From assembly GCA_964351655.1 (NCBI GenBank), contig CAYGPD010000009.1, positions 1 to 64,000 on the forward strand: a stretch of 64,000 bases of DNA, read 5' to 3'. The notes below the pieces were generated by a model. The model had not been told where the DNA came from. It did no database searches and saw only the letters and a program-made list of their open reading frames with translations. Positions within the stretch are counted from its first letter, which is position 1; each line of letters opens with the position of its first letter. Made by a program: the position numbers and the translations under genes. Source of the DNA: Hirschia sp964351655 (GTDB lineage Bacteria; Pseudomonadota; Alphaproteobacteria; Caulobacterales; Hyphomonadaceae). Shown piece after piece: positions 8,191 through 17,350 of the stretch.

Positions 8191-8659
8191 GGGGCGTCAT
8201 AACCTTTTATGCATGTGAATAACTGTGTAGTGATCGCACAATAGCGATACGCGCGACTTCTGCAACAGCGCTGATAAACGCAGTACGCAATAGTGCAAGA
8301 TCTAATTACAAATTTAGACCTTCTTAGCTATGATTCAAAAGCCAGTTTTTTATCGATTTGACGATAATTGGCTGCAATTTGAGAAAACGGAGCAAAAAAA
8401 TGACCGTTGTTGCGCAATTAAACCCTAATTTGGTGTATTTGCAAAAGATGTAGAAACTCTTCTGATGGGTTCAAACGGTGTCATTTATCATTAAGGCGAA
8501 GATCACACTCGCCGTATTGTTTGGTCGCATATAAGGCGAAAGTAACACAATCAGAGCCTGAACCCAGCCTTATTCTCCGTTCACCTTGAATTCATGAGAT
8601 CAGAATTTAGCGGACCTGAAACGGGTTCTTTTTCTGATCAAGCAGAGGCGGGAAGCAAG
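8191..8659. other. 469-base intergenic region between argG and rhodanese genes
   Basis: It holds promoters of both divergent units. Visible items are a direct repeat TAAGGCGAA at 8492-8500 and 8532-8540, an inverted GGCGA/TCGCC pair between them, and a tiny ORF at 8400-8453 (MTVVAQLNPNLVYLQKM) with GGAG nine bases upstream. None of these has a known role; the tiny ORF may be chance. No tRNA or riboswitch was recognised. Confidence 0.35.
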
Positions 8660-9295
8660 ATGAATAAGACTTCAAAAGAAGCATCGCGTAGTCCTATTGG
8701 GAAAACACATTTTCTGCGGCGGTATAATAATCGAGCGATGGTTTTTGCTGCATGTTCAGCCGCTGCAGCGCTGGTAATGTTTTCGATCGGGCCGAGCACA
8801 GCTCAAAATTCATCAAGTATAAGGCCAGCTTCGTCCGTTGATTTTCCTACATTTCAGGCCATGACAGATGAGGCAAGTGCGTTGAGGCAAGAACGGCTCG
8901 TTACGTTGGAGCAGTTTCAAGAGATGGGCGGACTTGAAGATACAATCATTTTAGATACGCGCTCCAAATCGGCATTCGATCAAGGTCATTTTAAAGGGGC
9001 GGTTCATCTAAATTTTTCAGATTTTACTGATGATAAGCTTGCTGAAGTTATTCCAAATTTTGACACGCGCATTCTAATTTATTGCAATAATAATTTTGAA
9101 GATGACGTTTCGCCAGTACCTAAAAAAATGGCCCCACTGGCCCTGAATATTCCCACATTTATAAATTTATATGGCTACGGCTACACCAATATATATGAGC
9201 TTGGAGATGAGATCTCTATGCAAGAACTTGGTGAATACTGGGTTTCATCCCCGTCTGTCCAAAGCCTTAATTCAAGCAAGGAGACGGACCAATGA
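8660..9295 (+). CDS. Exported rhodanese-domain protein
   Basis: 211 residues from the ATG at 8660, which has GGGAAG upstream; an in-frame ATG 22 codons earlier is less likely. After a basic stretch there is a single hydrophobic segment (MVFAACSAAAALVMFSIG) ending in STAQ, so the protein is exported or anchored. A rhodanese fold follows: IILDTRSKSAFDQGHFKGAVHLNF and the catalytic-loop Cys in ILIYCNNNF. The loop after the Cys is long and irregular, so sulfurtransferase activity is uncertain. Its stop overlaps the start of the VWA lipoprotein gene (ATGA), so the two are coupled. Confidence 0.75.
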   Translation: MNKTSKEASRSPIGKTHFLRRYNNRAMVFAACSAAAALVMFSIGPSTAQNSSSIRPASSVDFPTFQAMTDEASALRQERLVTLEQFQEMGGLEDTIILDTRSKSAFDQGHFKGAVHLNFSDFTDDKLAEVIPNFDTRILIYCNNNFEDDVSPVPKKMAPLALNIPTFINLYGYGYTNIYELGDEISMQELGEYWVSSPSVQSLNSSKETDQ

Positions 9296-10098
9296 GCAAT
9301 CTATTCAGCGTTTCTCAAGGAAAGAAACCAACTTTTTTTAGAAAATTTATATCAAGTTTTTTCGTTGCATCTGCCATGTCAATTACGGCGTGTGCGAGTG
9401 CTGAAATTCCAAACGAAAGACAGGCGCCAATCGTGGAAAGGGACGCACCAATGCATGCTTACATTCTCTTAGATAGAACAGGTTCCATGAGCTCAATTTG
9501 GGATGAAGCGCTTAATTCTGTGAATACTTATGCAACTTCACTAGGGACCAAAGAAGAGGGAGAAAGAGGCGATGTCGATGCAGATGTGACGCTGGCGGTT
9601 TTTGATGCGCAAGATGGGCTACAGTTTGATGTGCTCCGCAAAGGGGCGTCTGCGAAAGAATGGAATAGCGTTACGAATGATGAGGCTTCACCGCGCGGTA
9701 TGACACCTCTCTTTGATGCAATCGGTAGAATTGTGAATATTGCGGAGGTGGATAAGCCCGAAAAGGCAGTTCTGGTAATCATGACGGATGGTCAAGAAAA
9801 CTCTAGTCGCGAAATTACGCGAACAGGTGCGAAAGCGGCTCTAGATCGTGCACGTGATAAAGGGTGGGAGGTTGTATTCTTGGGTGCAGAATTTGCAAAT
9901 TTTGGAGACGCCGAAGCGGTTGGGCAAAGTTACAATAAAAGTATGGCCGTTTCAAAAGAAAAGCTTGGCGTGACGATGGACAGACTTGCGAAGAAATCCC
10001 GCAGCTACGCCAAGGGTGAAGAAGAGAGCGTAGAATTCAACCAAGAAGATCGCTCAATCGCTGATGAAGAAGATGTAAAACAGCGCAAAGGGCAATAA
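9292..10098 (+). CDS. VWA-domain lipoprotein
   Basis: 268 residues. The signal peptide ends in a lipobox (MSITAC) that predicts a lipid-anchored periplasmic protein. A von Willebrand factor A domain follows with a MIDAS metal site: DRTGSMS (Thr at the first usual Ser position), TPLFDAI and VIMTDGQEN. VWA domains bind protein ligands through a divalent metal. The last 50 residues are charged and probably disordered. It overlaps the rhodanese gene by four bases, and the unit ends at the terminator at 10182. Partners are unknown. Confidence 0.8.
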   Translation: MSNLFSVSQGKKPTFFRKFISSFFVASAMSITACASAEIPNERQAPIVERDAPMHAYILLDRTGSMSSIWDEALNSVNTYATSLGTKEEGERGDVDADVTLAVFDAQDGLQFDVLRKGASAKEWNSVTNDEASPRGMTPLFDAIGRIVNIAEVDKPEKAVLVIMTDGQENSSREITRTGAKAALDRARDKGWEVVFLGAEFANFGDAEAVGQSYNKSMAVSKEKLGVTMDRLAKKSRSYAKGEEESVEFNQEDRSIADEEDVKQRKGQ

Positions 10099-10181
10099 CA
10101 GAACAAGCCCCACGTCATATGAGCTCTGGGTGGTTTGCTAACAGGCAGGCAAAGGATGGGCAGACCCGACGTTGGGATTGT

Positions 10182-10224
10182 AGGCTCCACTTTTCATATC
10201 TGAAGAGTGGAGCCTTTTTATTTT
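10182..10224 (+). terminator. Rho-independent terminator of rhodanese-VWA unit
   Basis: AGGCTCCACT (10182-10191) pairs with AGTGGAGCCT (10206-10215), followed by TTTTATTTT. The T-run follows on the plus strand. Confidence 0.85.
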
Positions 10225-11842
10225 AGTGCTTAAAGTGGCGCATGCCCGTGAATACCATTGCGACGCCGGCTTTGTTTGCGGCTGCAATAACTTCTTCATC
10301 CCGTACAGAGCCACCAGGTTGAATGAAAGATGTTGCGCCTGCTTCGATTGCTTGAAGTAGGCCATCTGCAAATGGAATAAAGGCCTCAGAGGCTGCAGCA
10401 CATCCTTTTGTACGTGGTTCACTCCATCCGGCAGCTTTGGCGGCGTCTTGAGCTTTAATGGTAGCGAGGCGTGCTGAATCCACACGACTGACAAGGCCCA
10501 TTCCCAAGCCTGCTGTAGAATCGTCCTTTGCGTACACGATACAGTTTGATTTAACGTGCTTGGCGACACGCCAAGCAAATAGCATGTCTTTCATTTCTTG
10601 CTCAGTTGGTGCGCGCTCTGTCACCACTTTTAAATCTTCCAGTTCAATGCGGCCTGTATCACGTTCTTGAACGAGCATACCGCCAGCTATACTGCGGAAA
10701 TCAAGAGAGGGAGCTTTAGGGTCAGGTAGGGCATCTGTTAGCAGTAGGCGTAGGTTTTTCTTTTTCGAGAATACCGCAATTGCTTCTTCGCTCGCGCCTG
10801 GTGCTATGACAACTTCCGTAAACACTTGTGTGATTGCTTCAGCTGTTTGTGCATCTAGCGGGCAGTTTAAAGCAACAATTCCGCCAAAGGCTGAAACAGG
10901 ATCACATGCCAGAGCTGCTTTGTATGCTTCAAGGCTTGTTTGTCCTACTGCGACTCCACACGGGTTTGCATGTTTAATAATTGCTACGGCTGGCCGATCG
11001 GCGGGATCGAACTCAGCAACTAATTCATAGGCGGAATTGGTATCGTTCAAATTGTTGAAGGACAGCTCTTTGCCTTGTACTTGCTGCGCAGACAGAACAC
11101 CGGGACGGGAGTCTGGACTTGTATAAACAGCTGCTTTCTGGTGAGGGTTTTCACCATAACGTAATTCTTGTTTTAATTGACCACCAAAAGCACGTAATGC
11201 TGGTGCTTTAATTTCTTCTTTATTTGCAAGTGCTTCTGCTTCAATCTGTGCAACATACCAATTTGAAATGGCTGCGTCATACGCGGCGGTGCGAGCATAT
11301 GTTTTTGCAGATAGAGCGCGGCGCGTTTTTAGTGTAGTTGCACCTTTATTTGCTTCCATATCGGTGATGACTTTATCAACGTCTTCACCGTCCGTACACA
11401 CTGCAACGAAGTCAGCATTCTTGGCAGCGGCGCGTAGCATGGCAGGGCCACCAATATCTATATTCTCGATACAGTCCTCAAAGCCTTTCCCTGCGGCGAC
11501 AGTAGCTTCAAACGGATATAGATTTACATACAATAGATCTATCGCACCAATATTGTGTTCATTCGCAGCTTGAACGTGTGTATCAAAATCACGGCGGTAT
11601 AGCAGTCCACCGTGAACAACGGGGTGTAGTGTTTTAACCCGTCCATCCATCATTTCTGGAAAGCCAGTTAGCTCTGAGACGTCTTTAACTGGCAAGCCGG
11701 CATCCGCGAGTGCTTTAGATGTTCCGCCGGTAGAGATGAGTTCAACATCCATTTCGACTAATTTTCTAGCGCGTTCGATAAGCCCAGTTTTATCTGAGAC
11801 TGAGATTAAGGCGCGACGAATAATAGAAAGGTTAGCGGACAT
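10223..11842 (-). CDS. purH: Bifunctional AICAR transformylase/IMP cyclohydrolase
   Basis: 539 residues, full length. It does the last two steps of IMP synthesis. The N-terminal cyclohydrolase domain has STGGTSKALADAG and MDGRVKTLHPVVHGG; the transformylase domain has RYGENPHQ, IKHANPCGVAVG and AFGGIVALN. It is the last gene of the minus-strand run rpe-heparinase-dehydratase-purH; heparinase next to purH is a recurrent alphaproteobacterial order. Confidence 0.96.
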   Translation of the reverse strand: MSANLSIIRRALISVSDKTGLIERARKLVEMDVELISTGGTSKALADAGLPVKDVSELTGFPEMMDGRVKTLHPVVHGGLLYRRDFDTHVQAANEHNIGAIDLLYVNLYPFEATVAAGKGFEDCIENIDIGGPAMLRAAAKNADFVAVCTDGEDVDKVITDMEANKGATTLKTRRALSAKTYARTAAYDAAISNWYVAQIEAEALANKEEIKAPALRAFGGQLKQELRYGENPHQKAAVYTSPDSRPGVLSAQQVQGKELSFNNLNDTNSAYELVAEFDPADRPAVAIIKHANPCGVAVGQTSLEAYKAALACDPVSAFGGIVALNCPLDAQTAEAITQVFTEVVIAPGASEEAIAVFSKKKNLRLLLTDALPDPKAPSLDFRSIAGGMLVQERDTGRIELEDLKVVTERAPTEQEMKDMLFAWRVAKHVKSNCIVYAKDDSTAGLGMGLVSRVDSARLATIKAQDAAKAAGWSEPRTKGCAAASEAFIPFADGLLQAIEAGATSFIQPGGSVRDEEVIAAANKAGVAMVFTGMRHFKH

Positions 11843-12025
11843 ATGTAGCTCCAGTTAATGCAAACCTATTGCTGATCGTAATTAGACAGTACGGACGGAG
11901 CCGAATACCTACGATCAATGTAATAGCTATTTGTTAGAATATTTGAGTGGGCGATAGCACGTTGAGTCAAATCGTCCAACTGGTCGTATTTACGCAGGCG
12001 TGCTACCTTAAGCCCAAGCAGGGAG

Positions 12026-14014
12026 TTAGTCTTGAACTCTTCCAGCATAAGATTTGATAGAGAGTACATTGGGAGCAGTATTTTCTGCCTCTACTTGATC
12101 AAAATTGGTACTTCCACATTTGCCGGAAAGTCCTAATTCAGGTGCGAGTTTCGTTAATAAATCTAGGGACAATATACGTTCACGATCTTTTGCGGCTTTG
12201 ATCATGGCATCCAAGATGGGCGTGAGACTATCGAGGTCAGGGTATGGAGCTTTGGCTCTCAAAATTCCATTGATACTTGTTTCTATGACATCCTCTTTGG
12301 GATAAAAAATAGTTTCTGCAAGTTTTTCACCTGCTCGTAATCCGGTAAAGACAATCGGAATATCGATGCCTGGACGAAAGCCTTTGAGGCGTATCATACG
12401 TTCGGCTAATTCCATGATAGAAACGGGTTTCCCCATATCCAATACATATAAGAAAGCTTCATTGTGTTGAGAGATACTTGAAAGAGCTGACGCCTGCAAA
12501 ACCAGTGCAGAAGCTTCTTCAACACTCATGAAAAATCGTGTCATTCCAATATCTGTAATAGTTACCGGCCCGCCTTCTTTAATTTGACGTTCAAAGAGAG
12601 GGGCAACAGAACCTGCTGAGCCAAGCACATTTCCAAATCGAACAATTGCGAATTTTGTATTTGGTCTTTGAGGCGCTAATGCTTGTATAAACAGCTCTGC
12701 TGATCGTTTGGAAGCTCCCATAACATTTGAAGGTTGAACCGCTTTATCCGTTGAAATAAACACAAAGTTTTTGACGCCAAATTCGGCAGAATAGGTGGCA
12801 GCTAAACGTGCGCCCTCTACATTCGTTAGAATGGCTTCATTGGGATTTGTTTCCATAAGAGGGACATGCTTGAGAGCTGCCGCATGTATTACGATATCAG
12901 GGCGGGCGGATTTTATTGCGGTGCGTAGCCTGTTTGCTTCGCGGACATCTCCCAGTAATGTTCGTCTTTGAACACGTGGAAAGTGTTTCGCCATATACAT
13001 ATCAATCTCATAAAGATTGAACTCAGAACTATCATAAAGCGTGATTTCAGATGGGCCAAAGCTTGCACATTGACGAACGAGTTCCGAACCTATTGTGCCG
13101 CCCGCGCCTGTCACAAAGATACGTCGGCCTGAAATAAGCTTGCTTACATTTTTACGATCTAAATTGCGTTCAGGGCGTGTTAAAAGATCTGTTGGAGAAA
13201 TTTCGTCGTAATTTAACTCACCATCAGGACGTAAACACTGAACAGTGGCATTGAACTTGGAGCTTATCTCGAGAACAGTATCCATTGTGTCGCGGTCAGA
13301 GGTAGATCCTATCATAGCGATCCACGGTGGTTTCCCGTAGCGTTCTGTCATTACAGACATCGTGTCAGAGAGGCGAGTTAGGTCGCCTAATACTTGTATC
13401 CCACAAATAGCGCGTCCGGCGTGATCACCACTGGTTTCTATAATTGCCAATGGTCGAACGGGTAATCCTTCATTTGAGTTCTCTAATTCGCGAAGGGTTG
13501 TCGAAATCCTATGTGCTTTGCCGACTAATATTGCTGCAGGTTTGTTTTCATCAGGTGCTCTAAATGCTGCAAGAAGTTGTCCTGTCGCGCGCGCGCGGGA
13601 AACAAGCCGTCCTCCTATCATTAGGGCAAGCAAAATTGGGATTTCTATGAGGATACTGGACCTAAAAAAACCTTCGAGTCGATTTGTCAAAAACATTATT
13701 GGTAAAAAAATCAGGTTCGCCAACAAAGCGGTCTGGACAATACGTCTTAAATCACTTGCATTAGTGTGTCGCCATACCTGTTTATAAACCCCAGAAATAA
13801 CTAATGCAGCAATAATTGCGACTGAAAGCTCGATGGCATAGAGGCTTGATGTGAAAACCTGAGGAGTGTCTTTTGCGATCTCACTCCGAATGTATATGGC
13901 AGCTAACATAGCTATGAAAGCTGCGATTGCGTCATATGCAACGCATATAGTAATTGCGCGCCAAGCTTGGCGGCGTCCAATTGTAAAAGCCCGGATGAAT
14001 TCTTTACGGGTCAA
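12026..14014 (-). CDS. FlaA1/CapD-like membrane UDP-sugar 4,6-dehydratase
   Basis: 662 residues. Four N-terminal hydrophobic helices (about 22-44, 58-76, 96-110, 118-136) are followed by a CoA-binding-like region and a C-terminal extended SDR domain: NAD motif VTGAGGTIGSE (301-311), STDKAV (421-426) and MGASKR (432-437). That is the layout of PglF/WbpM/CapD proteins, which dehydrate UDP-GlcNAc for surface glycans. The usual SDR tyrosine is Met in the MGxSK motif, a normal family trait. It lies 48 bases after the heparinase gene. The exact sugar is not known. Confidence 0.88.
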   Translation of the reverse strand: MTRKEFIRAFTIGRRQAWRAITICVAYDAIAAFIAMLAAIYIRSEIAKDTPQVFTSSLYAIELSVAIIAALVISGVYKQVWRHTNASDLRRIVQTALLANLIFLPIMFLTNRLEGFFRSSILIEIPILLALMIGGRLVSRARATGQLLAAFRAPDENKPAAILVGKAHRISTTLRELENSNEGLPVRPLAIIETSGDHAGRAICGIQVLGDLTRLSDTMSVMTERYGKPPWIAMIGSTSDRDTMDTVLEISSKFNATVQCLRPDGELNYDEISPTDLLTRPERNLDRKNVSKLISGRRIFVTGAGGTIGSELVRQCASFGPSEITLYDSSEFNLYEIDMYMAKHFPRVQRRTLLGDVREANRLRTAIKSARPDIVIHAAALKHVPLMETNPNEAILTNVEGARLAATYSAEFGVKNFVFISTDKAVQPSNVMGASKRSAELFIQALAPQRPNTKFAIVRFGNVLGSAGSVAPLFERQIKEGGPVTITDIGMTRFFMSVEEASALVLQASALSSISQHNEAFLYVLDMGKPVSIMELAERMIRLKGFRPGIDIPIVFTGLRAGEKLAETIFYPKEDVIETSINGILRAKAPYPDLDSLTPILDAMIKAAKDRERILSLDLLTKLAPELGLSGKCGSTNFDQVEAENTAPNVLSIKSYAGRVQD

Positions 14015-14062
14015 ACTATACTCTCTCAGTCATTACTTAGATCGAATATTCAAATAAACGAT

Positions 14063-15898
14063 TCAGTTTTCTGCCATGCGGCTCAATGCCCAACGTAACT
14101 TGTTTGGTGTAGTTGTGCCATCGCCTAAAGGATTAACTTTACAATAAACTACTGCTTGAGCAGCTGCGCGGCGAGCACCGCCTGCTGTATAGGCAGTATG
14201 TTCAACTGTAATAGGCAATTCACACCGTAGTTTCCAGACTATGTTGGTCTGAGGTACTATCAAGAAAATACTTTTTTCATTGCTTCCTTGCTCAACGCTT
14301 ATGTTTGGGTGGAGTTGGAACCGTAATGCGCAAGGCACGTCATGTTCTGGAGGAAGAGATGTTTCAGCAAGTGGGCGATATACGGAATCTTCTCCCGTTA
14401 TTCTGTGTCCATCTTTGGAAACGTAGAGTCTACGACGATGAACGAGGCCGTGACTGCTTCGCCAACCAGAGTGTTGTCCATCTAATAAGAATTGATCGCC
14501 TTCTTCCAATCTGCGCGCAGACACGAGTGGAGGGCCAATGACTTCATGTAATCCGGTTTGATCGTTGACTTTAAATTGTGCAGAATTTTGCGAATCTAAT
14601 TCCAATGTTGATGAAGCAGCAGTTTGGCGCGCGGCGTAAGCCCAGATCGGGTCAAGGTCTGGGTGCGAACCCATCGATGTTATGATGCGATGTGGACCAT
14701 CTGAGACATGCAAAGATAAACAAGATGCACTAGTTAGTTCTGTGTTCTTTCCTGTTTCTGACGTTCCTGTATCCATGTAGACTACGAGCGTCCCCGCTTG
14801 GATGCGGTGAAAACCTGTCTGCTGTGCAAAGGCAAATTTCCCGCCACCTTCTCCAAAGGGAGCAAGGGCACATTTTGCAAGACCGTCCCAGCCATCTGTG
14901 CTGCTATTAGCTACGAGAAATCCGCCATCAGCTATTTGTAGAAATTTCAGCATATTTTGCATGCGCATCTGGGCTTTAGACAAGAATGCAGGAGCTTCTT
15001 TGCCCATACGCAATAAAAGATCTTCGACAATGTTTAAGTCGATCAACATTTCTGCCAATCTCGACGGACATCTTGTAACGTGCCCGCCATCCTTAAGCAG
15101 TTGTAATTCAACTTCTTTTTCTAGGTTCTTTAATCCGGTCTGTAGATATTCTTCAGCATCTGGAAGACACACGCCTGCAATGGTTAAAGCTAAGGCGCAC
15201 CGAAATCGTCCCCTTAAAGAGGCTACATTTTCGTAGCTGAGAAATATATGGCGTACTTGACGCCCAAGACATTCGAGTAAACTGGCTTTAGTTTCACCAG
15301 AAACGGGTGAGATAATGACCGGAGCAGCCGTGAACCAGTTAATCACCCGGTCGGCTGTCACGTTCACTCGCCACGCATTGTCATCCCATTTTCCAAATGC
15401 CTTTACCCAGCTAACTGTAAGACTTCGTGCACGTTTTTCGCCTTCTTCTCCATTAACAAGAAGATCTCTAAGCCATTGAAAACGGTGGATTCTATCGCCA
15501 AAATGAACACTCGGAAATGGAGGACCCCATGGGGCGCGGGATTCGGGGACATCAAGTTGGTCTATTCCGAAACGCCATTGACCATCAAGTATATTGCGGC
15601 CGCGGCGTTCGCGGGCGGGGTGGCCGGTTTTGGGGCTACCAAGTAACGCATTGAAACTGGGCGTATTTAAACGCATGCGATACACCGTATTGGATTTTAG
15701 GGGGAGTCCGTCTTTCCCAGAAAATTCAGTCCATTCAGCTCCATCTCGCATGTCTGCATACTGGCTGGGTATAGCTTGAGGTACAGGTTCTTGAGGTGTG
15801 TCAGTAGCCTGCACACTCTCTGTTTGCTCTGTCTTTGCCTCATGTGGGGTGTCTGGTTGAGGCGTGTCTGAATTACTATCTTCTGGTGACATATTCAC
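14063..15898 (-). CDS. Heparinase II/III family protein
   Basis: 611 residues. An N-terminal disordered Thr/Pro/Glu-rich stretch (1-45) precedes an (alpha/alpha) toroid and a C-terminal beta domain typical of heparinase II/III-like lyases. Recognisable pieces are NILDGQWRFGIDQLDV, KWDDNAWRVNVTADRVINWF, SYENVASLRGRFRCA and the C-terminal WRSSHGLVHRRRLYV. In alphaproteobacteria such genes sit next to purH and rsmB, as here, without a known substrate. No classical signal peptide is seen, so location is uncertain. Confidence 0.85.
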   Translation of the reverse strand: MNMSPEDSNSDTPQPDTPHEAKTEQTESVQATDTPQEPVPQAIPSQYADMRDGAEWTEFSGKDGLPLKSNTVYRMRLNTPSFNALLGSPKTGHPARERRGRNILDGQWRFGIDQLDVPESRAPWGPPFPSVHFGDRIHRFQWLRDLLVNGEEGEKRARSLTVSWVKAFGKWDDNAWRVNVTADRVINWFTAAPVIISPVSGETKASLLECLGRQVRHIFLSYENVASLRGRFRCALALTIAGVCLPDAEEYLQTGLKNLEKEVELQLLKDGGHVTRCPSRLAEMLIDLNIVEDLLLRMGKEAPAFLSKAQMRMQNMLKFLQIADGGFLVANSSTDGWDGLAKCALAPFGEGGGKFAFAQQTGFHRIQAGTLVVYMDTGTSETGKNTELTSASCLSLHVSDGPHRIITSMGSHPDLDPIWAYAARQTAASSTLELDSQNSAQFKVNDQTGLHEVIGPPLVSARRLEEGDQFLLDGQHSGWRSSHGLVHRRRLYVSKDGHRITGEDSVYRPLAETSLPPEHDVPCALRFQLHPNISVEQGSNEKSIFLIVPQTNIVWKLRCELPITVEHTAYTAGGARRAAAQAVVYCKVNPLGDGTTTPNKLRWALSRMAEN

Positions 15899-15936
15899 CG
15901 GACTCCGTTGAGCTTTATATTTCCGCTATGGAGGAA

Positions 15937-16593
15937 TTATTCCCGCAAAGAGGCAATCGCTTTCGCGTAATTTTCTGGACCATTTTTAAAAACGGCTGAT
16001 CCTGCAACAAGTGCATTTGCACCTGCATTGATGACACGCGTACAATTGTTTGGTGTTACGCCGCCATCAACTTCAAGAATTGTAGATGTTCCCAATTTAA
16101 CAATGCGCTCGCGGATGTCTTCAATTTTGCGAAGCTGGTTGTCAATGAAAGACTGTCCGCCAAATCCTGGGTTCACACTCATTATCAAAACAAGGTCTAG
16201 ATCTTCCAAAACGTAATCAAGTTCAGAAGCTGGGGTGGAAGGGTTTAATGCGGCCCCTGCTTTTTTTCCCAACGCTTTGATTGCTTGAACGGTCCGGTGA
16301 AAATGAGGGCCAGCTTCAGGATGTGCGGTAATGAGATCTGCGCCTGCATTTGCGAACTCTTCAAGATAAGCATCTACCGGAGAAATCATCAGGTGCACAT
16401 CGAAAGGTTTTTTAGAGTGTGGCCGTAGAGCCTTTACCACCCCAGGGCCGATTGTGAGGTTAGGAACAAAATGTCCATCCATCACATCAATGTGGATCAT
16501 ATCTGCACCAGCGACATCGATGGCGCGGACTTCTTCACCGAGCTTAGCAAAGTCGGCGGCGAGTATTGAGGGGGATATTAAAATGTTTGACAT
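15937..16593 (-). CDS. rpe: Ribulose-phosphate 3-epimerase
   Basis: 218 residues. It interconverts ribulose 5-phosphate and xylulose 5-phosphate in the pentose phosphate pathway, feeding the transketolase encoded at 45.9 kb. The TIM-barrel signatures ISPSILAADFAKLGEEV, IHIDVMDGHFVPNLTIGP, SVNPGFGGQSF and EVDGGV are intact. It leads the run of minus-strand genes to purH; the heparinase gene starts 38 bases after its stop. Confidence 0.96.
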   Translation of the reverse strand: MSNILISPSILAADFAKLGEEVRAIDVAGADMIHIDVMDGHFVPNLTIGPGVVKALRPHSKKPFDVHLMISPVDAYLEEFANAGADLITAHPEAGPHFHRTVQAIKALGKKAGAALNPSTPASELDYVLEDLDLVLIMSVNPGFGGQSFIDNQLRKIEDIRERIVKLGTSTILEVDGGVTPNNCTRVINAGANALVAGSAVFKNGPENYAKAIASLRE

Positions 16594-16696
16594 AATTTTC
16601 GCCTATCAGGACCAGACAAGGCACGCAAGCACCTTGTCTGAATTGAATGGTATTATTATGTCGCGAGCGTTGCGGGTATTGTCTACTTAAAAAAGC

Positions 16697-17221
16697 CTAA
16701 TATCCGATATTGGTGTTTTGTGGAACAACACGAGCACGTTCACCATACTCTATAAATACAGGTGTTCCATTTGGAAGGGCAACATCGCCGCCTTGTGTGA
16801 TGGAGATGATTTGACCATCTTTAGCGAGTCGGATTTTGTATTCAAATCCTTGTTGCTTGCCAGCTGATTTATTGATTTGCTGACCTGCAATTGCACCGCC
16901 AACTGCACCGACGACACCTGCAATTGCACGTTCGTCATCGCCACCACCAACTTGACTACCTGCGATACCGCCAATGACAGCACCCGTTGCCGCACCAAGA
17001 AGGCCGTTATTTGAAGCTGCAATCTGCACAGCGCGTGAAGCGATCACTTCACCTTCATCAACGCGTGCAATACGACCAACTTCACTACGAGAATAGTCAT
17101 TTGCGCCTTGCTTGGAAGCACAGCCACCGAGTGTAAGTACCGTCGTAGCGACGAGCGCTAATGCAATTTTGCCAAATGGAAGTGATTTTGGTCCACTGAT
17201 TTGGAAACGAGAGAGGGTCAT
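16697..17221 (-). CDS. Glycine-zipper outer-membrane lipoprotein (SlyB/PcpX-like)
   Basis: 174 residues from the ATG at 17219-17221, with GGAG nine bases upstream; a longer in-frame start would bury the signal peptide. The lipobox LTLGGC gives a lipoprotein. A Gly-rich two-helix zipper follows (GLLGAATGAVIGGIAGSQVG and AIAGVVGAVGGAIAGQQ), then a small beta domain. Such proteins insert in the outer membrane and help its integrity. It stands alone between rsmB and rpe. Confidence 0.85.
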   Translation of the reverse strand: MTLSRFQISGPKSLPFGKIALALVATTVLTLGGCASKQGANDYSRSEVGRIARVDEGEVIASRAVQIAASNNGLLGAATGAVIGGIAGSQVGGGDDERAIAGVVGAVGGAIAGQQINKSAGKQQGFEYKIRLAKDGQIISITQGGDVALPNGTPVFIEYGERARVVPQNTNIGY

Positions 17222-17350
17222 AGCGGATGGCTCCAAACTGGAAATAGGGAATTGCCGGATAGTTCCACCTTCTTTGAGGCAGATGTGAGGCAATTCCTCT
17301 GTTAACTTTCCAAATTTGTCATTTCGCAAATGAATGCAAGCTGAACCAAA

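Noticed and set aside
11866..12069. 67-codon minus-strand frame after the sugar dehydratase gene
   Set aside because: It overlaps the dehydratase end, has no clear ribosome site and no recognisable family.
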